A stretch of DNA of 64,000 bases from an uncultured Myxococcales bacterium (GTDB lineage: Bacteria; Myxococcota; Myxococcia; Myxococcales; Myxococcaceae). Positions 15,945 to 27,191 of this stretch are shown piece after piece. The notes under the pieces are model-generated. The model was not told where the DNA came from and ran no database searches. It was given only the letters and a program-made list of their open reading frames with translations. Positions within the stretch are counted from its first letter, which is position 1. The number at the start of each line of letters is the position of its first letter. A program made the position numbers and the translations under genes. The stretch is from contig CALJKW010000021.1 in assembly GCA_937980205.1 (NCBI GenBank), positions 1 through 64,000 on the forward strand. Reading direction: 5' to 3'.

Positions 15945-16260
15945 ACCCAGTCACTGGCCCGGCCTGTCGCGCGTGCTTTGGCGCCCTGCCACGCGGCCGC
16001 ACGCGCCTGCCGACGACCTCGAGCCCTTCGCGCCGCAGCCGCGGGGCCTGCGCCGAGACCATCTCCTTCGCGATGGTGCCGTCGCTCTTGATGACGCGCC
16101 ACCAGGGAATGCCCTTCAGCCCGTTGAGCGCCTTCACCACCTGCCGCGCCCCGCCGGGCTTGTTCGCGCGCAGCGCGACGCCGGCGTACGAGAGCGTCTG
16201 GCCCTTCGGGATCGCGCGCACCACCGAAGCGACGAGCTGCAGAAACGATGAGTCTCCCAT
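15943..16260 (-). CDS. atl: Alkyltransferase-like (ATL) DNA-binding protein
   Basis: 105 residues from the ATG at 16260; longer in-frame starts would add sequence with no family match. The fold is the C-terminal DNA-binding domain of O6-alkylguanine-DNA alkyltransferase: VVRAIPKGQTLSYAGVALRA, then a helix-turn-helix with the Arg finger region GGARQVVKALNG, then GIPWWRVIKSDG. The active-site PCHRV of true alkyltransferases reads PWWRV here, so the acceptor Cys is Trp53 and the adjacent His is also Trp. It cannot transfer alkyl groups; ATLs bind alkylguanine and hand it to nucleotide excision repair. The C-terminal tail is Arg-rich. Confidence 0.85.
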   Translation of the reverse strand: MGDSSFLQLVASVVRAIPKGQTLSYAGVALRANKPGGARQVVKALNGLKGIPWWRVIKSDGTIAKEMVSAQAPRLRREGLEVVGRRVRPRGRAPKHARQAGPVTG

Positions 16261-16309
16261 GAAGATCCCGTGAAGCTCGAGGCGGGTTGAAGGCGGCACA
16301 GTACCGCGC

Positions 16310-17095
16310 ATGAACCGACTCGCGCCCATCGTGTTGCTCGCCGCAGGCTGTGCCATGGCTCCGAAGTCCGCCGAGCTGGCGCCGCTCGTCTTCACCTCGC
16401 AGGACGCGCAGGCCTCCGCGCAGGTGCTCACCGACAACCACTTCACCCGCGACCAGTCGGGAGCCGTCACCGAAGACCACCTCAAGGAGATCCTCGCCGC
16501 GCCGGTCTTCCTCGAAGAAGGGGCCCGCCTCGGCGTGGTGCCGGTCGCCGTGCGCTACGCGCCGGACGAGGCGATCCCCACCACGGCCGTGCCCGCCGAG
16601 CTGGTCGCGGCCCTCGAGGACAGCGGCATGTTCGAGATGGCGAGCGAGATCTCGACCGAGTGGCCCACCGACCGCGGGCTGCCGGGCCTGCGCGAGCTCG
16701 CTGCGCGGTACCGCAGCGAATACCTGCTGCTCTACCGCCACCGCTTCGTCGAAGAGGTGAACCACAACGCCTGGGCGGCCGGCTACGCGACCATCATCGG
16801 CGCGCTGTTCTTCCCCGGCCAGCAGCTCGAGGCGAACGGCGTGCTCGAGGCGACGCTCTTCGACGTGAAGACGGGCACGCTCTTGTTCACCGTCAACGAG
16901 CGCATCGCGAAGAGCGAGAGCGCAGCGCCGACGACCGAGTCCCGCCGCTCGTCGGAGCTGCAGAAGAAGATGCTCGCCGAGGCGGCGCCGAAGCTGGCCG
17001 AGCGCGTGGTGCAGAAGTGCCGGCGCCTCGCGGCCGCCCGCCCGGCGACGAACGCCGGGCGCGCCGCGACCGTCACCACCGCGCAGAATCAGTGA
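16310..17095 (+). CDS. Conserved lipoprotein of unknown function
   Basis: 261 residues with a lipoprotein signal (MNRLAPIVLLAAGC, lipobox LAAGC). The mature part has no firm domain assignment. The stretch RYRSEYLLLYRHRF, followed by a hydrophobic NAWAAGYATIIGALFFPGQ and then ANGVLEATLFDVKTGTLLF, resembles the rhombosortase-associated lipoprotein (rhombo_lipo) family in layout, which I offer only as a possibility. Its 3' end overlaps that of pntB by seven bases, tail to tail. It starts 49 bases from the divergent ATL gene. Confidence 0.7.
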   Translation: MNRLAPIVLLAAGCAMAPKSAELAPLVFTSQDAQASAQVLTDNHFTRDQSGAVTEDHLKEILAAPVFLEEGARLGVVPVAVRYAPDEAIPTTAVPAELVAALEDSGMFEMASEISTEWPTDRGLPGLRELAARYRSEYLLLYRHRFVEEVNHNAWAAGYATIIGALFFPGQQLEANGVLEATLFDVKTGTLLFTVNERIAKSESAAPTTESRRSSELQKKMLAEAAPKLAERVVQKCRRLAAARPATNAGRAATVTTAQNQ

Positions 17096-18486
17096 CCGGG
17101 CTCTTTGAGGCCCTGCACGAACGACAGCAGCGTCTTCTTCGCGTCGCCGAGCACCAGCATGGTGTTCGGCTTGATGAAGAGCGCGTTCTCGATGCCGGCG
17201 AAGCCCGGGTTGAGCGTGCGCTTGAGCACGATGCACGACTTGGCCTGGTCCACGTTGAACACGGGCATGCCGTAGATGGAGCTCGACGGATCTTCGCGCG
17301 CCGCGGTGTTCACGACGTCGTTGGCGCCGACCACGAGCGCGACGTCGGTCGACGCGAACTCGTCGTTGATCTGATCGAGGTCGAACAGCTGCTCGTAGGG
17401 CACCTGCGCCTCGGCGAGCAGCACGTTCATGTGGCCGGGCATGCGGCCGGCGACGGGGTGAATCGCGTACTTCACGTCGACGCCCTTGTGCGAGAGCGCG
17501 TTGGCGAGGTCCTTCACCGCGTGCTGCGCCTGCGAGACGGCGAGGCCGTAGCCGGGGATCACGATGACCTTGCGCGCGCTGCCGAGCATCTCGACCGCGT
17601 CGTCGACCGTGCCCTCGTTCGGGGCGGGCCCGCCCGACAGCGCCTTCTTCTTCGTGTCGTCGACCTTGCCGAACGCGCCGAAGAGCACGTTCGCGAACGA
17701 CCGGTTCATCGCCTTCGACATCATCATGCCGAGCAGGAAGCCCGAGCCGCCGTCGAGGGCGCCGCAGATGATGAGGACGTTGTTCTTCAGCGCGAACCCG
17801 GTGGCCGCGGCGGCGAGGCCGGCGTACGAGTTCAAGAGGCAGATGACGACGGGCATGTCGGCGCCGCCGATCGGCAGCACGAGCGTGACGCCGAGCAAGA
17901 GGCCGACGCCGCAGATCGCCCAGAACGCCAGCTGCTGATCCTGCTGGTAGATGACGAAGCCCACGAGGCCGAGCGCCGCGACGAGGAAGATCGCGTTGAG
18001 CGCGTTCTGCCCGGGGAAGGTGACGGGCTGGCCGGTGATGAGCCCCTGCAGCTTCCCGAACGCCATCAGAGAGCCGGTGAAGGTCAGCGCTCCGAGCAGC
18101 ACCTCGAAGCCGGTCGCGGTGATCTGCAGGTTGTTCATCACCACGCCGCTGTGCTGGTGGTGCCAGTACTCGGAGACGCCGACCAGCGCGACGGCGAGGC
18201 CGCCGAACGCGTGCGACAGCGCGATGCGCTCGGGCATCTTCGTCATCGGAATGCTGACGGCCATGATCGTGCCGATCAGCGAGCCCAAGACGAGGCCGAC
18301 GAGGATCCACGTGTAGGTGACGATCTCGTGGCGCACGAGCGTGCCGACGACGGCGAGCAGCATGCCGATCTCGGCGAGCAGCACGCCGCGGCGCGCCGTC
18401 TCGGCGTTGCCGAGGCCGCGCAGGCCCAGGATGAACAACACCGACGCGGTCAGGTAGCAGAGCTGGACGAAGATGGCGGTCGTCAC
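17089..18486 (-). CDS. pntB: NAD(P) transhydrogenase subunit beta
   Basis: 465 residues, the normal PntB size. The N-terminal ~280 residues are a membrane domain with about nine hydrophobic segments; the C-terminal ~180 residues form the NADP(H)-binding domain III, with VIPGYGLAVSQAQHAVKDLA, HPVAGRMPGHMNVLLAEA, and VGANDVVNTAAREDPSSSI. The complex uses the proton gradient to reduce NADP+ with NADH. It is last in a pntAA-pntAB-pntB operon and begins three bases after the pntAB stop. Confidence 0.96.
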   Translation of the reverse strand: MTTAIFVQLCYLTASVLFILGLRGLGNAETARRGVLLAEIGMLLAVVGTLVRHEIVTYTWILVGLVLGSLIGTIMAVSIPMTKMPERIALSHAFGGLAVALVGVSEYWHHQHSGVVMNNLQITATGFEVLLGALTFTGSLMAFGKLQGLITGQPVTFPGQNALNAIFLVAALGLVGFVIYQQDQQLAFWAICGVGLLLGVTLVLPIGGADMPVVICLLNSYAGLAAAATGFALKNNVLIICGALDGGSGFLLGMMMSKAMNRSFANVLFGAFGKVDDTKKKALSGGPAPNEGTVDDAVEMLGSARKVIVIPGYGLAVSQAQHAVKDLANALSHKGVDVKYAIHPVAGRMPGHMNVLLAEAQVPYEQLFDLDQINDEFASTDVALVVGANDVVNTAAREDPSSSIYGMPVFNVDQAKSCIVLKRTLNPGFAGIENALFIKPNTMLVLGDAKKTLLSFVQGLKEPGH

Positions 18487-18489
18487 TTC

Positions 18490-18780
18490 TTAAGGCCCCT
18501 TCCGGAACATCTTCAGCATGCGGTCGGTGATGAGAAAGCCGCCGACCACGTTGATGGTCGCGGCGGTCACCGCGATGGTGCCCAGCACCGTCGTGACGGT
18601 GCCGTGCTCCGTGCCGGCAGCCACCATCGAGCCGACGAGCGAGATGCCGGAGATCGCGTTCGTCGCGGCCATCAGCGGCGTGTGCAGCAGGTTCGGCACG
18701 CGCGTGATGACCTGGTACCCGACGAACGCCGCCAGCACGAAGATGTACGAGCTGAAGATGGCGTCTTCGATGAGCGTCAT
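18490..18780 (-). CDS. pntAB: NAD(P) transhydrogenase subunit alpha, part 2 (membrane)
   Basis: 96 residues with three to four hydrophobic segments, matching the small membrane subunit (PntAB) of the three-gene Rhodospirillum rubrum-type transhydrogenase. In E. coli this region is fused to the C-terminus of PntA. The ATG at 18780 overlaps the pntAA stop (ATGA), showing translational coupling. Characteristic segments are VGYQVITRVPNLLHTPLMAA and TNAISGISLVGSM. Confidence 0.94.
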   Translation of the reverse strand: MTLIEDAIFSSYIFVLAAFVGYQVITRVPNLLHTPLMAATNAISGISLVGSMVAAGTEHGTVTTVLGTIAVTAATINVVGGFLITDRMLKMFRKGP

Positions 18781-19916
18781 GACCTGGCGCCTCCTTCTTT
18801 GAGCCGCGGGTCGACGACGGCGCCGTCGCGCACGGTGACCATCGCCGCGGTGATCTCGTCGGTGCCGTCGAGCTTGAGCGCGGTCATCTCCTTGCCGCCC
18901 AGGTGCAGGAGCAGCTTCTCGACGTTGCGCGACCACGACAGCGACGCGTGGACCGCCATCTGCGCGGGCAGGTTCTTCTCTCCGATGATGGTGACCCCGT
19001 TGACCACGATGCGCTCGCCGGGCCTGGTGAGCGCGCAGTTGCCGCCCTGCTCGGCGGCGAGGTCGACGATGACCGCGCCCATGCGCATCGCCTTCACCAT
19101 GTCCTCGGTCACCAGCAGCGGGGCCTTCTTGCCGGGAATCAGCGCGGTGGTGATGACGGCGTCGGCGCGGCTGATGTGCTCGCGCAGCACCATGGCCTGC
19201 TTCTGCTTGGTCTCCTCGCTGACCTCTTTCGCGTAGCCGCCGGCGGTCTGCGCGTCCTCGGCGCCGGGGACGTCGATGAAGCGCGCGCCGAGCGACTCGA
19301 CCTGCTCCTTCACCACCTTGCGGACGTCGTAGGCCTCGACGGTGGCGCCGAGGCGTCGCGCGGTCGCGATCGACTGCAGGCCCGCGACGCCCGCGCCGAG
19401 CACCATCACGCGCGCTGCCGACAGCGTGCCGGCCGCGGTCATCATCATCGGGAAGAGCTTGGGGCACGCCTCGGCGGCGAGCAGCACCGCGCGGTACCCC
19501 GCGAGCGACGCCTGCGAAGACAGCACGTCCATCATCTGCGCGAGCGTCGTGCGCGGCACGGCGTCGAGCGAGATGACCGAGATGCCGCGCGCCGCGGCAG
19601 CGTCGACCTCGGCCCGGCGCGAGAGCGGGTACATCAGCGAGACGAGCGCGATGCCCTTGGGCAAGAGCTCGAGCTCGGCGTCCGACGGCGGCTGCACCTT
19701 CAGCGCCGCCTGCGCTCCGTCGACGGCCGACTTCGCGTCCGGCGCAATCTTCGCGCCCGCGGCCGTGTAGTCGGCGTCCGCGACGCAGGCGCCGAGGCCC
19801 GCGCCCGCCTCGACGACCACCTCGACCTTCTTGGCGACGAGGCGCTTGACGCTGTCGGGCAGCAGCGCGACGCGGCGCTCGCCGGCAGCGGTCTCCTTCA
19901 ATACGCAGATGCGCAC
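18777..19916 (-). CDS. pntAA: NAD(P) transhydrogenase subunit alpha, part 1 (NAD-binding)
   Basis: 379 residues, soluble, with no membrane segment. It starts MRICVLKETAAGERRVALLP, the alanine dehydrogenase/PNT N-terminal signature, and has the NAD-binding Rossmann motif VLGAGVAGLQSIATARRLGA with a following acidic residue (VEAYDVR). This is domain I, which binds NAD(H). It is the first gene of the operon; GGGAGG-type purines lie just upstream of the start on the minus strand. The promoter should lie in 19917-20003, between it and the CarD-like gene. Confidence 0.95.
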   Translation of the reverse strand: MRICVLKETAAGERRVALLPDSVKRLVAKKVEVVVEAGAGLGACVADADYTAAGAKIAPDAKSAVDGAQAALKVQPPSDAELELLPKGIALVSLMYPLSRRAEVDAAAARGISVISLDAVPRTTLAQMMDVLSSQASLAGYRAVLLAAEACPKLFPMMMTAAGTLSAARVMVLGAGVAGLQSIATARRLGATVEAYDVRKVVKEQVESLGARFIDVPGAEDAQTAGGYAKEVSEETKQKQAMVLREHISRADAVITTALIPGKKAPLLVTEDMVKAMRMGAVIVDLAAEQGGNCALTRPGERIVVNGVTIIGEKNLPAQMAVHASLSWSRNVEKLLLHLGGKEMTALKLDGTDEITAAMVTVRDGAVVDPRLKEGGARS

Positions 19917-20003
19917 GGTCTTGAAGCTCCCTCCCGAAAGAAGGCGCGCCTATAGCGCAAACCGGAGGTACCGCGACAGCGATCGAATCAGTCGTGACGA
20001 ACG

Positions 20004-20975
20004 TTACGCGCGAGGAACGGCGACCAGGACGACCTCGTCGCCCTGGTGCGCCACGCGCACCGGGCAGGGCCCATCTTCGGCCGACACCGCGAAGCCCTTG
20101 CCCTCGATCGCCTGGTTCTGCGTCACGGAGGGAGCGCGCTGGAACGCCCGGTCATCGCGCAGCTCGGCGTCGAGCACGCAGAACGTGCCGTGCTCGAGCG
20201 AGACCTTCGCGACCTCGCGCGCGGCCTTGAGCCACTTCTCGACGCCGCCGCCGGCGTCGCGGTGCAGGAAGATGCCTGCCCATTCCTTGCCCGAAGGCTT
20301 GATGGCCCACCACGCGCCCTTCTTCGCCTTGAGCGTGACCGACAGCTTGAGCGACTTGCCGGCGAACGTGGCCTCGATGTCCGGCTCGACCACCTCACCC
20401 GCGACGAGCTTCGTCGACCCGAGCGAGAAGTGGCCCAGGTACTCCCAGCCCTTCGGCAGCTTCTCCGGCGGAGGAATCAGCGCCGGCATGAGGTCGGTCG
20501 CCTGGTCCTGGAACGAGAACGCCGGCGTCCCGTTGTGCACGCGGATCTTGAGCTTCTTCACCGGCACGTGAAGCGCGTGGGCCAGCTCGGGCAAGAGCGC
20601 GTCCTCGACCGAGAACAGCGCGCGCTCGACGGTCGGCTGCAGCGGAGCCGGCACGCGCAGCAAGAGCTGCAGCCGCTCGGCGAGCGCCTTGGCGTCGCCC
20701 TTGCGCAGCGCCTTCTGAATGTCGACGTACTGCTCGCCCCAGGGCCGCGGGTCGGGCTTGCCGTCTTTCTTCCCGACGAGCGCGACGAGCTTCTCGGCCG
20801 CCGCTCTGTCGACGCAGGCGCGCAGGCGCTTGTCGGTCTCGGCGGCGGGGATCTCGAGCACGTCGCTGTCGTCGACCGAGAGCTGAACCACCACCGTCCC
20901 GTCGCGCTCGACGCGCTGCACCTTCACGAGACCCTGACCGCGACACACCACGTAGTCACCGTTCGAGCAGCTCAT
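20004..20975 (-). CDS. CarD/CdnL-like domain protein with an uncharacterised C-terminal region
   Basis: 323 residues, about twice CdnL length. Residues 1-120 follow the CarD_CdnL_TRCF pattern: a beta-rich start (GDYVVCRGQGLVKVQRVE), a VP-type strand replaced by LEIPAAETDKRLR, and a helical part with PWGEQYVDIQKALRKGDAKALAERL, matching the W..RY....KSGD segment of CdnL. CdnL and CarD bind RNA polymerase beta and stabilise open complexes. The remaining ~200 residues, including WEYLGHFSLGSTKLVAGEV and KKGAWWAIKPSGKEWAGIF, match nothing I recognise. Its ATG overlaps the SMP-30 gene stop (ATGA). It may be a CdnL paralogue with a fused sensor or partner domain. Confidence 0.65.
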   Translation of the reverse strand: MSCSNGDYVVCRGQGLVKVQRVERDGTVVVQLSVDDSDVLEIPAAETDKRLRACVDRAAAEKLVALVGKKDGKPDPRPWGEQYVDIQKALRKGDAKALAERLQLLLRVPAPLQPTVERALFSVEDALLPELAHALHVPVKKLKIRVHNGTPAFSFQDQATDLMPALIPPPEKLPKGWEYLGHFSLGSTKLVAGEVVEPDIEATFAGKSLKLSVTLKAKKGAWWAIKPSGKEWAGIFLHRDAGGGVEKWLKAAREVAKVSLEHGTFCVLDAELRDDRAFQRAPSVTQNQAIEGKGFAVSAEDGPCPVRVAHQGDEVVLVAVPRA

Positions 20976-21985
20976 GGGAGCCGCACTCTAACGTAGCCGT
21001 CGAGCATGTAGCTGCCGAGCCACAGCGCGCCGTCGTGCTCGACCACGCTCGCGACCGGCGAGTAGGCGGCGGGGTCTTTCCACTGCAGGTCCTCGACGAG
21101 CTTGCCGGTCTCGTCGTACGCGAGCACGGTCATGTGCCGCACCGGAGCCGGCTGCACCGCCTTCGGCAGCCGGAAGATCGCCTTGCGCAGGAACGGCATG
21201 CCCGCGAGCGCGTCGACGAGCTTGTTGCGCGGCGAGCCGACGGCGACCCAGAACACGCGCCGCGACTCGGACCACGTGAGGTTGTCGGGGAACCCCGGCA
21301 GCGAGTCGGCGAACACCTCGCGGCGGCCGGAGGGCACGTGAATCTTCCAGAGCCGGTACGTGCCGGTCTCGGCCATCACCAGCCACTCGCGCGAGGGGCC
21401 GAACGCGACGCCGTTGGCGAACGAGAACCCGTCGGCGACGACGGTCGTGACGCCGTCCTTCCACCGCAACAGGCGCCCGGTGGTCTGGTGCTCGATCAGA
21501 TCTTCCACCGCGTGGCCGACGTCGTTCCGCAGCGTGGCGTCGGAGAAGTACACCGAGCCGTCGTCGCCGAAGTCGAGGTCGTCCGCGAAGCCCGCATCGG
21601 GGAACAGCGCCTCGACCCCTCCGTCGTCACCGAGGACGCCGAGGCCGAGGTACGAGTCGCAGATCCACAAGCGCCCGTCGGGCGCGTACTTCAGCCCCAG
21701 CACGCGGCCCGGCCGCTGGAAGATGGTCTCGACGGCGCCGCCGTCCGGGGGGATGCGCACGAGCCGGCCGTCGCGCAGGCCCGTCATGATCGCCCCCGAC
21801 GAATCGAACGCGATCGCCTCGGGCCCGTGCAGCTCGGGGTGAAGCAGCTCCATGCCGCGCAGCCGATCGTTGACCGGCAGCTCGACGCGGGGCGGGGGAG
21901 CCCACGCACCCGGCTCGTAGCGCACCGGCCAGAAGAGCAGGTACGCGAGCATGAGCAGCGGCAGCGCGAGCAGCACCTTCTTCAT
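20972..21985 (-). CDS. Membrane-anchored SMP-30/gluconolactonase (strictosidine synthase-like) protein
   Basis: 337 residues from the ATG at 21985, which overlaps the ankyrin gene stop (ATGA). An N-terminal hydrophobic anchor (VLLALPLLMLAYLLFWPV) precedes a six-bladed beta-propeller. Blade features include HGPEAIAFDSSGAIMTGLRD, GLKYAPDGRLWICDSYLGL, DDLDFGDDGSVYFSDA and GFPDNLTWSESRRVFWVAV, as in the LRE/strictosidine synthase group that includes animal APMAP. These are metal-dependent hydrolases or lactonases; the substrate is unknown. It probably faces the periplasm. It lies between the ankyrin and CarD-like genes in one coupled unit. Confidence 0.85.
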   Translation of the reverse strand: MKKVLLALPLLMLAYLLFWPVRYEPGAWAPPPRVELPVNDRLRGMELLHPELHGPEAIAFDSSGAIMTGLRDGRLVRIPPDGGAVETIFQRPGRVLGLKYAPDGRLWICDSYLGLGVLGDDGGVEALFPDAGFADDLDFGDDGSVYFSDATLRNDVGHAVEDLIEHQTTGRLLRWKDGVTTVVADGFSFANGVAFGPSREWLVMAETGTYRLWKIHVPSGRREVFADSLPGFPDNLTWSESRRVFWVAVGSPRNKLVDALAGMPFLRKAIFRLPKAVQPAPVRHMTVLAYDETGKLVEDLQWKDPAAYSPVASVVEHDGALWLGSYMLDGYVRVRLP

Positions 21986-23001
21986 GCGGGCAGCTTCGCG
22001 GCGACGTCGGTGTACGCGGCGGGCAGGGCGCCGTACTCGTCCTGCGCGTGGGCGAACAGCACCTTGAGGCCGAAGCCGCCGCGGTACGAGCCGTCGGGCA
22101 GCTCGGCGAGCCAGTCCTCGAGCTGCTCGAGCGGCAGCTCCGCGGGAGCGCCCTCCTGCCGCAGCGACTGAATGGGGCTCGAGATCATCACGCCGAGCGC
22201 CTTGCGCTCGTCGAGCGCGTTGACGCCGAGCCACAGCTTCTCTTCGGGGTTGCTCGCATCGAGCGGGCCCTTCACCGCCACCTTCACGTTCTCGGCGAAC
22301 AGGCGCCGCAGCTCGGGGATCGCCGCGCGCGCCTTCGCCTTCGCCTCGTTCATCGCCGGATGATCGACCGGAACTCCGAGCGCCATCGGCACGCGGTGCA
22401 CGCCGCCCGCCGCCTTCGGCGGCTTGAGGTCACGCATCTTCACCTGCGCCCCCCGCCGGGCGCCGCGAGCCTCGAGCAGCGTCACCAGCTCACGTCGCTC
22501 GAATTCGTGCGCCACGTCGAGCGCCGTTCGACCCGCGGCGTCTTTGAGGTCCGGCTGCGCGCCGAGGTCGAGCAGCAGCCGCACCACGTCGGCATGCTCG
22601 CGGTTGATCGCGAAGTGCATCGCGGTGACGCCCTGGTCGTCGCAGTCGTCGACGTCGGCGCCGCCCGCGACGAGGCGCTGCACGACCGCGGCGTTGCCGA
22701 AGGCGGCGGCCATGAGCAGGGGAGTGCCCCCGCCCTCGCAGCGCGCGTTCGGCGAGGCGCCGTGCCGCAGCAGCAGCTCGACGATCTCGACGTGCCCGCG
22801 CGCCGCCGCCGCGAACACGGGCGTCTCGCCGTTGTCGTCCAGCTCGCTCGCGCGCTCGGGCTCTTTCTCGAGCAGCGCGCGCAGGGCGTCGACCTTGCCG
22901 AACGCGGCCATGCCCCGCGCAGTGCGCCCGAACACGATCCGCGAGCGGATGATCAGCGCAGCGAGGCCCCCTGCCACCACTCCGAGCACGACCCAGAGCA
23001 T
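21982..23001 (-). CDS. Ankyrin-repeat protein with C-terminal DUF2314-like domain
   Basis: 339 residues. An N-terminal hydrophobic helix (LWVVLGVVAGGLAALII) should anchor it in the inner membrane. Residues ~30-185 hold about four to five ankyrin repeats, recognisable from GETPVFAAAARGHVEIVELL, GGTPLLMAAAFGNAAVVQRL and GVTAMHFAINREHADVVRLL. The C-terminal ~120 residues, from MNEAKAKARAAIPELRRLF onward with VAVKGPLDASNPEEKLWLGV, resemble DUF2314 proteins such as YegJ. It heads a coupled three-gene operon with an SMP-30 propeller protein and a CarD-like protein. Function unknown. Confidence 0.8.
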   Translation of the reverse strand: MLWVVLGVVAGGLAALIIRSRIVFGRTARGMAAFGKVDALRALLEKEPERASELDDNGETPVFAAAARGHVEIVELLLRHGASPNARCEGGGTPLLMAAAFGNAAVVQRLVAGGADVDDCDDQGVTAMHFAINREHADVVRLLLDLGAQPDLKDAAGRTALDVAHEFERRELVTLLEARGARRGAQVKMRDLKPPKAAGGVHRVPMALGVPVDHPAMNEAKAKARAAIPELRRLFAENVKVAVKGPLDASNPEEKLWLGVNALDERKALGVMISSPIQSLRQEGAPAELPLEQLEDWLAELPDGSYRGGFGLKVLFAHAQDEYGALPAAYTDVAAKLPA

Positions 23002-23087
23002 GGGCCGGCCTTCTAGCAGGCGGCCGAAGGCCGAGCGACCACGGACGAGCGCGCCGCTCGAAGCCCGAGCCGGGAGGCTAAAGGCCC

Positions 23088-23114
23088 GTCGCGGCCGCCG
23101 TGAGCGACCGCGAC
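23088..23114 (-). terminator. Weak terminator-like hairpin downstream of rpoD
   Basis: On the minus strand GTCGCGG pairs with CCGCGAC (positions 23114-23108 and 23094-23088) and is followed by gggccttt, a short T run. It lies 15 bases beyond the rpoD stop. The T tract is weak, so termination may be inefficient. Confidence 0.35.
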
Positions 23115-23128
23115 ACGACCTCGTGAAG

Positions 23129-25282
<2,154 letters not shown>

Positions 25283-25412
25283 GGTGATGGGGCTCTCCGT
25301 TACTTTGGAAAGGGTTGTTTCTGGAACCAGCGGTCTTGCTGGAGAACCAGCGGGGTTGACTTTTAGGTAAGGGGTGGGGCTGTTAGCCCAAGTTACGGGA
25401 CAGTTACAAACG

Positions 25413-27191
25413 CTAAACGGGTTTCTTAAGGGCCTGCTCGACGGCGTGCAGCCTTTCCTTCACCCGCATCATCTCGGCGATTCTTTCCTTCGCTTCGGTG
25501 CCGAGATCGTTGGCGTCGGGCATGTGGTGTAGGTCCCGGTTCAGGTGGGCGTGCATCTCGAGGAGCTGCGCCTTTTCGAGCCTCAGACAGACCTGACGGA
25601 AGTCCCGTTCCAACTGCTCGTCATCTGGGGGGAGTGAAACTTCCATCACTGCTTTCTTCAGCCTCTCGGATGCCTGCTCCATCGCATCCTCCGGAGGCGT
25701 GCCGCTGGCCACTGCGGCGAGCACTGAACGCAGACGGAGGTGCTTGATTCCCTCGACGCGGCGCGACGTGTCCTTGTGCAGGAGGTCGGGCTTCCGCAGG
25801 ACCGCCGCGGCGAAGTACGCCTCGAGCGGATCCGCCGGTTTCTCGGGGGCTTGAGCAGCGGCAGGAGGGCCCGCCGCCGGCTTCGGCACCGGCTTGAACA
25901 CCGGGGCCGCCGGCTTCCCGCGCAGCTCGAGCTCGAGCTCTGGCTGAGGGAGCCCGAAGTGCTTCGACATCGCCGAGAAGAACGCCGAGCGCGCGAGGCC
26001 CACGGGCAGCGACTGCGCGACGGGCTTGATGCGCTGCACCGCGGCCATCTTCTCTTCGAACGAGGCGCCCGGCCCTTCGGGCAGCACCGCCTTGAACAGC
26101 CACGCGGTGAGGCCCAGCGACTCGGCGACGAGCTTCTGCACGCCCTCGGGCCCGACCTTGCGCGCGAACGTGTCGGGGTCTTCGCCGTCGGGCAGCGACG
26201 CGACCTTCGCCTGCGCGCCCGCAGCGAGGATCGCGCCCGCGAGGCGCTCGACGGCGGCGCGGCCGGCGTTGTCTCCGTCGAGCAGCAGCACGAGCTCTTT
26301 CGCGTCGGCCTTCGAGAGCACCGCGAGGTGCCCGCCGGTCAGCGCGGTGGAGCAGAGCGCCACGGCGTTCTTCACGCCGGCCTGGTGCAGGCCGATGCAG
26401 TCGAAGTAGCCCTCACACAGCACGACGCTCTTCTTCTTGCGGATCTCGTCGCGGGCGGCGTCCATGCCGTAGAGCGTGTCGCTCTTCGAGTAGAGCCTCG
26501 ACTCTTTCGAGTTGAGGTACTTCGGCCCGTTGTCGCCCTCGAGCAGGCGGCCGCCGAACGCGATGGTGCGGCCTTCGGGCGAGCGGATGGGGATGATGAG
26601 CCGCCCGCGGAACATGTCGTAGAAGCCGTCGCCCGACTGCCGCGGCGAGACGAGGCCGGCCTTCTCGGCGAACCCCAGAAAGCCGTGCTCGCGCATCTTG
26701 TCGGCGAGCTCGCTCCAGGCGTTCGGAGCCCAGCCCAGGCCGAACTGCCGCGCGACGTCGTCGGTGACTCCGCGCGAGCGCAGGTACTCGCGGGGAGCGC
26801 GGCCGACGATCGGGTCCCACAGCCGCTGCTTGAAGTGCTCGGCGGCGAAGTCGGTCGCCTCTTTGATCTGCTGCCGCTCCTTCATCGAAGGGTCCACGGC
26901 GGCCTCGAGATCGACGCCGACCTCGCTGGCGAGATCGTGCACGACGTCCATGAACGTCTTGCCGAGCAGGCGCTGCAGGAACGTGAAGGCGTCGCCGTGC
27001 GCGTGGCACCCGAAGCAGTGGTAGTGCTTGTCGTCGGGGTAGACGTTGAAGCTCGCCGTCTTCTCGCCGTGGAACGGGCAGCGCCCCTTGAGGCTGCGGC
27101 CGGCCTTCTTCAGCTCCACGCCGTGGCGCTGCACGAGGTTGACCAGATCGACCCGGGCGCGGATTTCGTCGATCTTGGCGTCGGGGATCAT
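25413..27191 (-). CDS. dnaG: DNA primase DnaG
   Basis: 592 residues. The CHC2 zinc-binding domain has Cys38, His41, Cys59 and Cys62 (RCPFHGEKTASF, YHCFGCHAHGD). The TOPRIM catalytic core carries VLCEGYFDCIGLHQAG and LVLLLDGDNAGRAA with the acidic metal ligands. The C-terminal part is a Pro/Ala-rich linker and a helical DnaB-interacting domain. It primes Okazaki fragments. It lies between yqeY and rpoD in the macromolecular synthesis locus; 130 bases separate it from rpoD, enough for an internal promoter. Confidence 0.97.
   Translation of the reverse strand: MIPDAKIDEIRARVDLVNLVQRHGVELKKAGRSLKGRCPFHGEKTASFNVYPDDKHYHCFGCHAHGDAFTFLQRLLGKTFMDVVHDLASEVGVDLEAAVDPSMKERQQIKEATDFAAEHFKQRLWDPIVGRAPREYLRSRGVTDDVARQFGLGWAPNAWSELADKMREHGFLGFAEKAGLVSPRQSGDGFYDMFRGRLIIPIRSPEGRTIAFGGRLLEGDNGPKYLNSKESRLYSKSDTLYGMDAARDEIRKKKSVVLCEGYFDCIGLHQAGVKNAVALCSTALTGGHLAVLSKADAKELVLLLDGDNAGRAAVERLAGAILAAGAQAKVASLPDGEDPDTFARKVGPEGVQKLVAESLGLTAWLFKAVLPEGPGASFEEKMAAVQRIKPVAQSLPVGLARSAFFSAMSKHFGLPQPELELELRGKPAAPVFKPVPKPAAGPPAAAQAPEKPADPLEAYFAAAVLRKPDLLHKDTSRRVEGIKHLRLRSVLAAVASGTPPEDAMEQASERLKKAVMEVSLPPDDEQLERDFRQVCLRLEKAQLLEMHAHLNRDLHHMPDANDLGTEAKERIAEMMRVKERLHAVEQALKKPV

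Noticed and set aside
14720..18310. A long minus-strand open frame across the oxidoreductase, ATL, lipoprotein and pntB genes
   Set aside because: Arg/Ala-rich translation, spans several clear genes in other frames and a terminator.
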